DNA of 64,000 nucleotides from Bugula neritina (lineage: Eukaryota; Bryozoa; Gymnolaemata; Cheilostomatida; Bugulidae). Shown in pieces: positions 27,801 through 38,832 of the stretch; the stretch's first letter is position 1, and every line of letters starts with the position of its first letter. The stretch is taken from contig OZ037767.1 in NCBI GenBank assembly GCA_964035545.1, forward strand, positions 27,571,628-27,635,627, given 5' to 3'. The notes under the pieces are model-generated. The model saw only the letters and a program-made list of their open reading frames with translations. It was not told the origin of the DNA and did no database searches. The position numbers and the translations under genes were made by a program.

Positions 27801-30639
27801 ACACTTTGGCCTGCTCCATTTGTTCAATACGCTTTTTCACAAGAAGGGCTGTTTGCGCATCTCCCCCTTGCATGGTTATCTGGTCCATATAAACCTGATC
27901 TGCTTTTTCATCTTCTCTTTCTAGATCCTTGTTTCTAGCTCGAAGAGCATTGATGTTATCCTAATCAATAAACAGAGCCTTTACAATGCCGGATGATTAA
28001 AATAATCAATTAATAAATTAAAACAACCAAGAATGTAAAATATTTAAAAGAGCAACAAACTTTAAGAAACTAAGCCTATATGGTGTTACAATCTTCACAC
28101 ATATAAGTAATAAAAATCAACAAGAAGATATATAAACTAAATTACAAATAAAGCAGTCCACAACTAAGTTATATATAGACATTTAAAAACAACAAACTAG
28201 TAACTCCAGTAACTTAAAACGTTAGATGAGAAACGTTACCCGATTGGTGGTTATATTTTTTTTAAGAGACAAAACCGCAGCAATTCTGCGGTTTAGATCG
28301 GCACTACTTCGCTGATTTTCTTTCTTAGTTTGATCTCGAACTCTAAAATAGAATACAGTGGGAAAAAGGAAAGTACATCACACTTATAGCAACAAAAACT
28401 TTATTATGTGCACTCACTCAAGTTGCTCAATGATTGAAATTCATTATTTGGTGTCAGAAAAATACTTTGTAACTACCAAAACTACAAAAACTATTCAAGT
28501 TTACAACTTAATGAGAGATCTGAGCTATCAACAAATAGACAGATTTAAAGAAAAAGAAAAACAGGTAAAATTATGAACAACGTAAATTAATGAATAAGTC
28601 AGAAAATTGCTAAATGAGTGAGTCAGTATTAATTCGCACAAACTGTAAAACACAAAAGTTTTATGCATACTCTTTCATTGTTTGATTGAGGTATTTCTTT
28701 GTTTTTTCTTTAGCTTCTAGCTCATTATGCCGTGCTATTTCCTCCTGACGTTTGAGTTCTCTGGAGACCAAGTCTGCTCTGAGCAGCTCTTGCTGCTGAT
28801 GATTGTACGTACCTAAAGTTAGTACAATGAAAATAAATTTAACAACACATCAAAAGTAGAATTTAATACAAATTACAGCTAATTATGAATACACTGGCAA
28901 ATTTTAAGAAAAATATTTTTTAATTAAAAATTTGACCCTAGATCGCACAAGTTCCAACATATTACTAAAAAAAATCTAGCAATTGAAAAATCAAGTGTAG
29001 AAAATTAGAATATGTTTATACTAAAATATAAAATGTTAGTTAACAGAAACCTATGACTGTTAAAAGTAATCACTACTATTTGTTAACTCATGCACTGTTG
29101 TACTATAACTGCATTTTGATATTATGCTTCAATTTTATTATCACTTATTTTCAATTTTCTAAACATAAGTCACAGTTTCAGCATCACAGCATAAAAAATA
29201 AATGTTCCATAATTACAAGCCATGAGTTTATGGCTAAACAAGAATCATAAAAACATAACTTTCGAATTATCAGTTTTGACTCACTTTGCACAAATGCTTC
29301 TTCATTTCTTTTGCGTACAGCATAATCGTTCAACTTTTGTTCTTTGATTGCGGAATACTGTCTATGCAGACTCTCTTCTGCTAGCATATACTTTCCTTTG
29401 TCCAATTCTGATTTTGCCAAGTTATATCTGTATAAAAAGTCAAAACAAATAAAATCATTTATAATCTTTTGCATCAGTTTTGACTGTAAACCTATAAACA
29501 CTGCATACTTGGAATATATATATATATAGGAGGATAAAAACTGCCAAAGTTTAAAACCAATTTGAAAAATTATTAACCTTCTTTCAAATTTCATGCTATG
29601 ATAAATGAATTATATAAAAAAATTGCAAAATGATATAGTCCTTGTCTTATTGCATGTCTAGTCTGTAACAAACGTACTGAGCTTGAGATAAACGAGCTTT
29701 AATGGCTTCTTCGATTCCTCGCTCCATCTCTAACTCCATAATAGACCTGTCATGCTGAGCTCTAAGACGATCCCCATTTGGTCTAAAATAAGGCAAAGTC
29801 ATGTACTTGTTGTCTATAGCCAATAACATAGTACATAGTTTCAAAAGCTATAGGAATCTTACACATCTTCTTGCTCATCTGTTAGTTGAATCAAGTAAAA
29901 CAGTCTGTCTCTTTCTTTTTCCAGCTCAGATATTCTTTCTTGACATTTTTCTAACTCATTCTGAGTTTTATTGGTTGTGACAGACTTTTCATGTAAATCT
30001 TCGTTAAGTGAGTCAATGTACTTCTTCATATAAATGTAATGCAGTTGGCCTTTTTGGTCAATACGTTCTGTCTCACTAGCCTCATTAGCACCATTGCTAA
30101 AATACAAATAAACATCTAAACACCTATGTGTTGGTAGGCTAGCCATACCTGCACAATTAGTATTACATGCACAATAAGTAAAATACAGTAACCTATAATC
30201 ATTGTATCTGACTAGACATTTTATTATAAAGAGGTACAGACAAAAGTAATTTACTGCATCATAAAATATTTGATGACAATTTAATAAATTTTGCAAAATT
30301 TATAACATTGCGGCCGTATGCTTCATGAAGTGCACTGGCAGAGTTATTCATTTATTCACTATGACTATGATCCTGCCCATGACCATTGACTTTGAGCTTA
30401 GTGAGTTCCAGTCAAGCCTATCACACAACATCTTATTACTTTAGTTATCAAATCATCTAAAAACATTAAAGTATATGCAATGTTTACCTTGCTTCAGGCT
30501 CTAGACAAATATTACACTCATCAGCACAAAGATCAGAGTCTTCACTATCATCGTCTAATGACATTCCTTCAGCATCATCATCCTTGATGTAGTACTCGGC
30601 TTCGTCGAATTCATTGAAGAGTATTTCTTCACTCTCCAT
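9859..30639 (-). CDS. CFAP74: CFAP74, central-pair apparatus protein (33 exons)
   Basis: Cilia- and flagella-associated protein 74, a component of the axonemal central pair (C1d projection in Chlamydomonas). The ATG is 30639-30637 and the stop 9861-9859; 33 exons close in frame to 1740 residues (human about 1580). Exons: 30488-30639, 29863-30096, 29678-29782, 29285-29427, 28671-28812, 28240-28342, 27803-27960, 27268-27400, 26486-26747, 25932-26179, 25617-25735, 24696-24852, 24322-24498, 23898-24081, 23049-23239, 22453-22574, 22041-22257, 21485-21658, 21248-21381, 20695-20864, 20095-20201, 19553-19708, 19183-19209, 18003-18143, 17294-17424, 16855-16996, 16492-16635, 14661-14816, 14352-14547, 13488-13703, 12227-12354, 10603-10737, 9859-10077. 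An acidic N-terminus is followed by charged coiled coil (about 55-400) and then serial ASH/MSP-like beta domains. Diagnostic blocks are GREFKG, FDPPGQLSAGMTCEILITFK and CSTKKC. A K/E-rich helix (about 1145-1196) and a G/K/P-rich linker (about 1206-1252) separate two groups of domains. Introns carry SINE-like insertions and hairpins. Divergent partner: UFSP2. Confidence 0.95.
13738..13936 (-). mobile_element. tRNA-derived SINE with 18-bp target duplication
   Basis: A 163-base insert (13756-13918) inside a CFAP74 intron is bounded by perfect direct repeats CTGAGAGTAGAGTTATAT at 13738-13755 and 13919-13936. On the minus strand it begins with a tRNA-like head carrying a box-A-like GTTGGAGCG and a box-B GGTTCAAACCC. 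A conserved-looking core follows, including GTGATGTTAGGAAGAGCATCC, and the tail ends in TTTT. The layout and duplication length fit LINE-dependent retroposition, and the intact duplication suggests a fairly recent event. The core resembles SINE cores known from molluscs and vertebrates, which I judge from memory only. Confidence 0.85.
14928..15002. repeat. Two abutting perfect hairpins
   Basis: The first hairpin has 14-base arms (14928-14941 and 14946-14959) with a 4-base loop. The second has 22-base perfect arms (14957-14978 and 14981-15002) with a 2-base loop. The arms of the two overlap by three bases. They lie in a CFAP74 intron just upstream (in gene sense) of the exon 14661-14816. Confidence 0.9.
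16340..16455. repeat. Intronic tandem repeat, about 58-bp unit
   Basis: Two diverged copies of a unit containing GTATAAGTACA, TTTACAGGTA and TAAGCCTAGGT within a CFAP74 intron. Confidence 0.65.
16733..16850. repeat. 24-bp tandem repeat, each with TGACTCA
   Basis: Five head-to-tail copies of AGTTTGGCTATATGATGACT plus CAT, alternating between an ATATGA and an ATAAGA form. Each carries TGACTCA, the canonical AP-1 (TRE) heptamer. The array ends within about five bases of the 5' splice site of CFAP74 exon 16855-16996, so it is the first sequence of that intron. Confidence 0.85.
17690..17830. repeat. Degenerate TATTACC-type repeats in a CFAP74 intron
   Basis: Irregular copies of short units such as ATATTACCA and TACCTATA, AT-rich and imperfect. 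No gene or RNA signal. Confidence 0.5.
19720..20090. repeat. AT-rich low-complexity intronic repeats
   Basis: Repeated TATTACTAGCATAT, then TATATTACATTA and GTATTACGCAGTACATTATA-like units fill most of the CFAP74 intron between exons 20095-20201 and 19553-19708. Confidence 0.6.
25395..25412 (-). other. CFAP74: Possible 18-nt in-frame microexon of CFAP74
   Basis: An 18-base minus-strand segment has CCAG before it and GTAAGG after it. Spliced between exon 25617-25735 and a longer form of the next exon (24696-24882, acceptor CGCCCAG), it keeps the reading frame and would add 16 residues just before FDPPGQ. The shorter form without it matches the human spacing, so it is an alternative at best. 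Confidence 0.3.
27446..27735 (+). mobile_element. Two copies of a second tRNA-like repeat
   Basis: At 27462-27527 a tRNA-like segment has a box A (TGGTGTAATGGTTAGC) and a box-B-like GAGTTTGAGTCCC, followed by a run of ten G and CAAAAGTTTTAT. It lacks a pairing acceptor stem, so it is probably a SINE head and not a working tRNA. A second copy at 27666-27735 shares GTTTACCCAG, TTGTGGTGTAA and AGTGGGGGCGAAAGTTTTA but has lost the middle, including most of both promoter boxes. Both lie in a CFAP74 intron, antisense to the gene. Confidence 0.6.
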
Positions 30640-30765
30640 TACAATAATTATTCAGCTTTTAAAAAACTCTTATTGCTGACTATTAATCGAAAATAATGTG
30701 ATTAACCGTTCTATGCTAACAAAAAGCTTACTTGAGCCTAATTTCTTTCCGATAGCGCCGCCATC

Positions 30766-30779
30766 ATAGTCATAGCAAC
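30766..30779 (-). promoter_or_regulatory. Weak X-box-like site upstream of CFAP74
   Basis: On the minus strand this reads GTTGCTATGACTAT, 10 of 14 matches by eye to the RFX X-box GTTGCCATGGCAAC, with a good left half and a poor right half. It lies about 130 bases upstream of the CFAP74 ATG, where X-boxes of ciliary genes usually sit. Confidence 0.25.
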
Positions 30780-31254
30780 AATAGTACTCGCCTAATTTGA
30801 AACAGCTCCGAACATACTGTTAAAATACGACGAAGACATCAAGTCAATGACCGCTAGTTTTTTGTAGCTTTTATTTAAGGAATTTGCTTACTAATAATGT
30901 AAGACGTCAAGTAATTATAATCTAAGTCTTGGTTTTTTTTTATAAGAGGGGAAATTAACAGAAATTAATAAGCATTTGCCCACGTTTTTACCCACATTAA
31001 AGGTTTTGCACTATATGCCAACCAAGAGAAAATCTGTTGTGAATGAAGAAAATGAAATTAATTATTATATATGTTTTCTAGCTGCAATTTAATTTTTATT
31101 AATGACTGTGTGCAAGCAAAAATTGTATGTTTTAGTTTTTATAGTAGTTCTACTTCTAATATCTAATTCTTATTCTAAGCAGTAAATTATCACAATCACA
31201 ATGACAATCAGTAAATCATTTTGATAATCTCAAAGCCAAAGTTAAACTTGAAGT

Positions 31255-31420
31255 TATTAGTTAAGGGCTTAAGGCTAAGCCTAAGGCTAACAGTCACACT
31301 AATAGTAATAGTTATAGTAATAGTAAATCACTAAATGTGATACCCCATTGTAAATGTAATAGAAATAAGTAATCACTATGACTATCAGTGAGTATCAGTA
31401 ATGGCTAATGACTTATGAGT
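31255..31420. repeat. Promoter-spacer low-complexity block 1
   Basis: Contains CTAAGCCTAAGGCTAA and then a run of TAATAGTAATAG units. Positions 31298-31322 are identical over 25 bases to 54146-54170 in the ZMYND12/CDC123 spacer. Further TATCAGTGAGTATCAG words follow. Confidence 0.7.
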
Positions 31421-32754
31421 TGAAGTTAGTGTGATGGTTAAAAAGTTTGATTTGCAATGAACATTGGGGTTGCATTTTGATTTTGATTTAATTTTTAACT
31501 TTCACTTTGATTTTTTGAAATAACATTAAGTTTTAATTTCAGTTTGTTTAGTCTCTTCAAGTTTACTTTTGTTAATTTTAGTTGTATAATTTTAATCTTA
31601 TGAAACAAGACCCTAAGAGTAAGTATAATTATAAATGTTAGGATAATAAAACATTAACTTTAAATTTTGGAGTAGGTAACTATAACCCTACTATGACTAT
31701 CAGTATCACTATAGAGTTAGACTGTCAGTATAACTGTATAACTATAAGTAATAAATATAGTTATTTAGTACAAGTTCAAAGCAGAGGGTAGTCAACTTCA
31801 AATTAAGTCTCATGCAATAAGACTTGACACTTCGACTTTGCAGTAACAGTCAGTGTCAACACTGTTATTGCTTGTGTGAGAATAATTTGAATGACTTGAA
31901 GCTTGAGCTAAGGGTGATTTCGGTATGAGAATGATTTAGAATTGACATATTAATACGTAACTTTCAGGCAAGACATGAGTCAGAATGAGGGACACAATCA
32001 TAATTACTAAGTCTAATTAGTGTGAGAGTATTGGATTTAGTTTTATTATCATTATTAGTCTCAGTAGTGAGGAAGTTATATTGCTAAGACCAGTAAATGG
32101 TTGAAAATTAGTTTCATATCTTATTTGATGTCTAAATTTTAGCACAAATGATAAAACAGAGAAATTTAAACTTCTCACACTTGTGGTGGTATTTACTAAT
32201 GTAAAATGTTATAGCGCTCCCTTCTTAGTCTATAAAAAGCTGGTAAATGACAGATATAATGTTTTCTGCCACTTAATTTTAATGTAAACTTTGTAAAGTG
32301 AACTTTTTCTAAGCTTATTACACAAGGAACTGCTGAGTTGTGATGATAATTTCTAGGTGTCCTGTTGCCCAACAATGTCTGCCTAGTGTTTATACATTTT
32401 TTTATAGCTTTAGTATTTAAAAAATGCTCTCACTAAAGCAAAAACTTGCTGTGGTCATAATTTAATACTTACATATAATATGTTTTAAGGTTGACTATTT
32501 TTATTTTTTCCTACAGTGTTTTTATTTTTTTTATTATAAGTACTTTTTCTTAACATAAGCATTTAATTGAGACAGTGTGCGTTAGCAGCCAATGCTCTCC
32601 TTGTCTTTATCACATCTATTGAAGTATGTATAATAGATCATATTAATTTTTAAATATTTATGTAATGTGTTTTTATTTTTTGCTTAAGGCTACTAGTCAC
32701 ATACGAAATAATAAAACTCAGTGTTTTATACATAGTTCAAGGAACCAAAGGAAT

Positions 32755-35700
32755 ATGGACGATTCAGAAATATCAACCGACATTAGTATGACGAGTGCTT
32801 CGCTTTTGGAATTTCAACTGTCTATTGACACAGCCTGTTTAAATGTAAGACTCCATTTTTATGGTTGTGTTATATTTTTATTATCATGTAAGTCCTCATC
32901 ACTAGTTTAGTAGTTTTTTTTACAGTAGCTATATCTTGGAACAGATATAACGATTGAAGTATATAAATCAGTAGTTGAATTTGTTTGGATTAATTTAAAT
33001 TTTTCACGTTATAAGCTGTAGCCAAAGACAGTTATTTGCTTTAATTTAAAAAGAGCTTTTAGTTTTAACAAATATGTCAAAATATGTTGAATTTTATAAT
33101 CTTGTTTTACATCTCACATAATACAATGGCGTTACTTGTTATGATCCTATATATTATAAACTGTGACATCAATAATCATGTTATTCCGGGGAAAAAGAAA
33201 TTTGTATGTTTCTTTAAATTAGCATTAACCCTGTTTCAGCGTCTCAAACAGCTATCAAAAGAAAAGATAGAGGATTCCATTCATGGGTTTCTATATGGTG
33301 TAACAGTAAATAAAAGTATTACCATCACATCAGCCTGCTATGTTGACGAGAAGCTGAAATCAGCCACGTTTATGGAGCAGTTTAGTAAAAACCGCAGCAT
33401 CTTTCCAGTTGGTAAGAGTCGCTGGACTTCTGTTACTGCCAGATTATCATTTATTTATTTTTTTTAAATATTTTATTTATTTATATGAAGTTTGTGAAGG
33501 TGGGTGTAGTATGCACAGGGTGTGTGTAGAGTATATTGAGGTGTGTGTTGAGTATATTGTTCTGTGTATGAATAGATAAAGAAAATAAAAAAGGGAAAAT
33601 AATATTTTGTATTTGCAGGTGTCGATCCAATCGGAGTTTTTCTAGCTAATTGTGACATCAAAGAAGCTCCTGACATAATCCCTATGAGCTCAATATCTCC
33701 AGTAAAATATTGATATATCTTATAATTTTCAGCACTTTATATTTTTCTTTGTAATTATTGAATCTACTTCTATCAGGCAATTTCTTGTCTAAAAAACATT
33801 TTTGTCAGTAACATTGTTAAGTTTGACCTGAACTCTATTTATGTTGATTGTTGTCAATTGTTTGCGTGACATGTTTCAGCTACCTGAGTTGTTGGTTTGT
33901 GCTCACCTGGACAATGCGGACGAGTGGTCCTTTTATGAATATAACAGACTTACTAAAGCTCTCACGTCACTCAGCTGCACAGAAACCGACATGAATCCAT
34001 ATACCGACCACACATTGTTCAACACTTCCTGCACCGTAGATATTTCATACAAGTTCTCTACAAAAAAAGGTAAATAAATGAAAAGTTTCTGCTTCTGAAA
34101 TGTTGTTTGTGGCACTTTGCAACAAATATCTGTTAAGTTTTATTTCCCTGTTTCTAATGCGTTTCCTATAATATATTATGGAAGTTGTGTTTCCTCTAGT
34201 ATATTTGAGAAGTTGTCTTTCCTGTAGTATATTTTAGAAGTTGTCTTTTCTATAGTATGTTTTAGAAGTTGTCTTTCCTATAATCTATTTTGGATGTGGT
34301 GTTCCCTATGAATTTCTGTAGTTATTTGATTATGTTGATAAACTTCTGTCTTTTTGTTCATTGTTAGCTGAACTTCAGAATAACTGTGTGGCGGCAGTAG
34401 ACTCGATCATCAAGTCTTTAGCTTCAGAGACTGTGTTATTTGGAGTCCGACATTCTAATGTCATAGTGGGTGCTAAGAGTACAATTGGTGCTAGTCAAGA
34501 GGATTCTGTGGGGAAAATAGTTAAAATAATTAATAAACAAGCAGCAGCTGAAGGGTCCAGCAGTGGAAGGAAAAATTCGTCCAATCAGGTTTTTAGATCT
34601 ATCTAGTCATTTACTGTTGTATTGCCTCTTACATTATACTCTACCTCTATACCTCATTATGTTACTGCCTTGTCACCTTTTACACTATACTCTATACCTC
34701 ACTATGTTACTGTTACTGTATTTTTTGAATTAATAGCTTGAAATTTTGAAATAGTTAACACACATTTCTTTACTTTTTGTGTTAATTTTAGTCTAATATA
34801 TAGAAAATCTCACCAGTAATAATTTTTTATTTAATTTAAATGTTCATAATGATATACTGGCTGACTAAATGCTTTTACTGAGAAATAAAATGTAAAAGTT
34901 TGTATATTTTATAATAGTTTTCTCCTCTTTCAGGCGAGTATTGTGTATGTGGAAGTGTTGAAGAGATTAACTGTATCTGCTGACAGCAATAATGATGCTC
35001 CATTCTCTCCTGTTATATACTATAACAAAGGTAATACACTATTTATTACTTAGATATATTATAACAGATGTAAAATACTATTTAGTACTGTTATTATGTT
35101 ATATACTATAACAAAGGTAATATACTATTCATTACTTTTTTATGCTGATTTAATTACAACTGTCTATTTTCAAATGGAATGCCCAGTTTATGATGTCACT
35201 AATTTGTTTTACTGGTTTTATCCATGTATTTTTTATGTGCAGTTGGCTAGATACAACACTATGATTATAAGAAAATAATTGAAATATTTTCAATGGTTGC
35301 GGTCTGTGCACATTTGCTATGAGTTATTAGTGGATGGTTTAATGTAAAGTTATTTAATGCATTACTACAGTTAGATATATTTATTGTTGTCAAGTTAATG
35401 TTGTTGGGAGTTGTCTGTTCCTTGTGATAGGTGAAGATCTGCTCATTAACCTGAAAGTACCGCTGAACTGTTTAGCCTTAGCACACAGAGATACTACGCT
35501 ACAAGAACTAGTCCCAATACTATACCGGTCTCTGGTTAGGCAGCTGCACTCAGCGTGTCATATCCTCAGTAACTGCACTGTAAGTACTCCAAATAATGTA
35601 GGTACTTCAAGTAGTGTAAGTACTCCAAGTAGTGTAAGTACTCCAAGTAGTGTAAGTACTCCAAGTAGTGTAAGTACTCCAAGTAGTGCAAGTACTCTAA

Positions 35701-38132
35701 GTAGTGTAAGTACTCTAAGTAGTGTAAGTACTCTAAGTAATGTAAGTTTTTGGAACACCATAAGTATTCTAAACACTGTATGTACCATTCATAATATTTA
35801 GTGTCAAACTTTCAAATTACAATACTCCTGCTTCACTGAAAGGCTTTTTATATAATATTGCTGGCATAAAATTACATGTTGATGCATTTTCAATATTATT
35901 TTACCTGTTTCTGTTTTCTGGCACTTATTTAGTAGGTAACTTATGTTTATAATATAAATATGATATTGTAGTATAAGTTAGAGTTATATAATAAGCTGAT
36001 ATAATGTTTTGTAATATTACACTCATACACGTTGTTGGGATACACTCTAGGGAACAGATATCCCTGTATTGTCAGTGTGTCATTACTGGATAGATGGTGC
36101 ATACTACCCTATATCTGTTGTCCAATCAACATCCAAAGACACTGACTTGGGTAGGCAGCTTATTTTCTACTTCCTGTTTCAATCTCTTGCTTGTGTCAGC
36201 ATAGTATTCTGTGTTTATTTATCACCAGGATAATGCGGCATTAGAAAATTGTATTATTTTAATTCATGTTAGTGGCGTGGAGAAAAAGTATGCACGTAAA
36301 GTTGATGTTACCACTGGACAGGCCGTACTTCAGAAATGCTAATGTATTCAAGTTTCCAAAGGAATCTTCATTACTCTCTCCTCAACTTATTAACCCTCAT
36401 GTTGGAATTCCTCTAACTCAGAAATTACAAGGTTTGTACCCTCCTATATGTTATTTATTAGTCTGGAGTTAAAAGCATATACTATGAATGGAAATGTTTT
36501 TATTGACTAGTTTGCTGTGTTTTAGCTGGTGAAGGCTCAGTTCGTCTAGTCTATGGTAAATACGCCTATCATCATTATATGCAAGACAGATTTGATGATG
36601 ATAAGTGGGGCTGTGCCTACCGTTCCCTTCAAACATTAATATCCTGGTTTAGATTACAAGGCTACACTGAAGCTGCTGTTCCTACTCACAGGTACCCATC
36701 ACTTGATCATAAGCTATAAATAGCGATGCTAGACTATAAATAGCAATATTGTGCTAGAAATTGCAGTGTTATACTATAAATAGCAAAATTCTACCATAAA
36801 TGGTAATCATGTGCTAGAAACATACATAGCATTATGCTATGAATAGCATACTGCACTATAAATACTAATATTGCAGAAAGAAGCTCAATTGAATTTTATT
36901 TTACTATAAATTCTAGGTTTAGAAGTTTTCTCGATTTAAAAATAATTTCTTTGTAAGTATTACATAATTTAAAAAAAAAAGGTTTATTCCAATGGCACAC
37001 CTGGTAAACTCTAATATACATGTGTTTTAATGAGGAATCGATATTAATATTATTGCATCATGGAGATGCAAGGGGCATCTTTGTTTAGAAAATTGACATC
37101 AGCAGTCTGATCTAATCTTCCTAAGTTAGTACTAATTCACTTTTGCTGCCATTTACCAGAGAGATACAGCAAGTACTAGTTGATATTGGAGATAAAGAGA
37201 GCTCATTTGTTGGATCCAAGCAGTGGATTGGCTCTACAGAAGTCAGCTTTGTCTTGGAGAAACTTCTGAATGTAAGGTTTTTTATTTAGCTGTCACTATA
37301 AATAACTGAAACTTTTGGCAGCTTTACTTCAGGATTTGATTTAATACACTATTTAGAGACTATGTGGAACTTTGGGATAGTTATTCCTTCCAAATTATGT
37401 GGATTTTGCTCTCCTATAGTAGTCATCTGTGATTAAAGTTTAATCAAATGACATGGTCGTTTTTCCGCTAGTTTTTCCCATTATCAATAGTCTTCTGTAC
37501 TCTTTTGCAGGTGACATCTAAGATAATGTTTGTCAGCTCTGGAGCAGATCTTGCCAGTAAAGGACGTGAGCTGGTGTATCATTTCAGCACTGAGGGAACT
37601 CCAATAATGATTGGTAAGTATGTGGGTTATGTTTAATCTGTAATGCAATGAGTTATGAGTTGTTAAATAGTATATTTGAGGAGTTTATGGAGCACATAAT
37701 TATTTCAGCCACTAATCTTTTTCATTAATTTGATGATTTTCAGGAGGAGGCGTGTTGGCTCATACAATTCTGGGTGTTTATTATAACGACCAAACCGGAG
37801 ACATCAAGTTCCTCATACTAGATCCACATCTGACTAGACTGGATGAAAATCTTAAATACATTCAAGACAAGGTAAGCTAGCTAAATAATTAGCCGGTATT
37901 GGGTTATACAACTTTGTTGATGGTTATGTTTTTGTGAGGGAAGTACAGAATGAAAGAGTATCACAAATACTTCAACATGTAGCTTATAGCAGACCTATTT
38001 GAGAGAGAAGTATAGTGATTAATGAATTTTGTGGTTTTATTTTAGGGTTGGTGCGGCTGGAAGAATGCAGACTTTTGGAATGCCAATGCCTACTACAATA
38101 TGTGTATGCCTCAAAGACCCAAGGATTTCTGA
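32755..38132 (+). CDS. UFSP2: UFSP2, UFM1-specific cysteine protease 2 (14 exons)
   Basis: Cysteine protease that matures UFM1 and removes it from conjugated proteins, mostly at the ER. Exons 32755-32844, 33240-33411, 33619-33701, 33880-34069, 34368-34588, 34934-35030, 35431-35579, 36051-36150, 36273-36431, 36526-36691, 37160-37271, 37511-37613, 37744-37871 and 38046-38132 join in frame to 618 residues; vertebrate proteins are about 470, the extra length being in the N-terminal half. The C-terminal peptidase C78 domain is intact: YHHYMQDR, the catalytic Cys in [38 protein letters not shown], the catalytic Asp-His in LDPH, and KGWCGWK near the end. DRPYF in the linker also matches the family. 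Exon 7 ends at a tandem array of splice donors. Divergent from CFAP74. Confidence 0.96.
34168..34300. repeat. Intronic tandem repeat, about 30-bp unit
   Basis: Four diverged copies of TTTAGAAGTTGTCTTTCCTA plus TAGTATAT in the UFSP2 intron between exons 4 and 5. Confidence 0.8.
35580..35795 (+). repeat. 18-bp tandem repeat carrying a GTAAGT 5' splice site per unit
   Basis: Twelve 18-base periods begin exactly at the UFSP2 exon 7 donor. GTAAGT is perfect at 35580, 35616, 35634, 35652, 35670, 35706, 35724 and 35742; variants are GTAGGT (35598), GCAAGT (35688), ATAAGT (35760) and GTATGT (35778). The reading frame stays open through the array, encoding a six-residue repeat of the type V-S-T-P-S-S, so any of these donors would give an in-frame product. 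Confidence 0.9.
36700..36870. repeat. Degenerate ACTATAAATAGCAAT-type intronic repeat
   Basis: Five to six irregular copies of a unit of about 30 bases with CTATAAATAGCAATA in the UFSP2 intron following exon 36526-36691. TATA-box-like words arise from the repeat itself. Confidence 0.65.
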
Positions 38133-38832
38133 GCTATTTCAAGTATCTAACTTTCTATCTTACAGTGCTTCACACTAAAGCATACTTTGAGATCTCAAAA
38201 TTTGTACTGATGATGAAAATTTCATAATTTAATGTATATTTATTGCTATTCTACTCACTTGTATTGGGGTATGCCTTGGTGAAATGCTGGGTTTTTCATT
38301 TTGCTCAGAAAGCTGTTATAGTTGTTGCAATATTCTATTTTTATTTCAGTAATATTTTAATATTATGAAGACTTGGGGTCTTAGTCCCACTTACTCAAAT
38401 ACACTTTACATTGATCTGAGTACCCCGGTTTCAACTCTTAGACTTTTAGACAAATCCGGCTCATAAACTGAAATATCTCACCAAATTAGATCATTTTCAA
38501 TTACAGTGTTGCGATTTTTCAATGCTACCAAATGCACTGTTTTGGAATGTCATATTCTTAGAATAGCATAATAATATACAAGTTTATAAAAACAGTTGAA
38601 GATGAAATATTGCCAGAAGATTTTCTCTGTAAACTACAATGGTACATACTGGTGGCTTTATGTTTTACATATTATTAAGGCAATGACTGGTTACTAGTGT
38701 GAAAGGCTAAAATGTACAGCATAAGTTGAAATTCTACTTTTTATTAAAGTTATTTAGCAGCAGCTTTGCTACATTGTAAAGAGTGGTTAGGTATAAAAAA
38801 TAGAAACACGATGCAGTTTGTGTACACATCTC
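38133..38832. other. Tail-to-tail spacer, UFSP2 / small membrane protein
   Basis: About 700 bases between two converging stop codons, presumably the two 3' untranslated regions. A minus-strand AATAAA (plus-strand TTTATT at 38740-38745) lies about 90 bases past the minus gene's stop. No other gene is seen. Confidence 0.6.
38740..38745 (-). terminator. Candidate polyadenylation signal AATAAA
   Basis: A canonical hexamer on the minus strand about 90 bases after the stop codon of the small membrane protein gene, at a plausible distance for its 3' end. Confidence 0.5.

Larger units (their letters stand above)
30640..32754. promoter_or_regulatory. Divergent spacer CFAP74 / UFSP2
   Basis: About 2.1 kb between two head-to-head start codons; both promoters and 5' untranslated regions should lie here. 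It contains low-complexity blocks (31255-31420, 31690-31760) that share words with the other three divergent spacers, and a weak X-box-like site near 30766-30779. No additional gene is seen. Confidence 0.6.

Noticed and set aside
35424-35801. UFSP2 frame reading through the 18-bp repeat to a stop
   Set aside because: The downstream exon at 36051 continues the protein in phase from the donor at 35580, so read-through is treated as intron; recorded instead as a possible alternative donor array.
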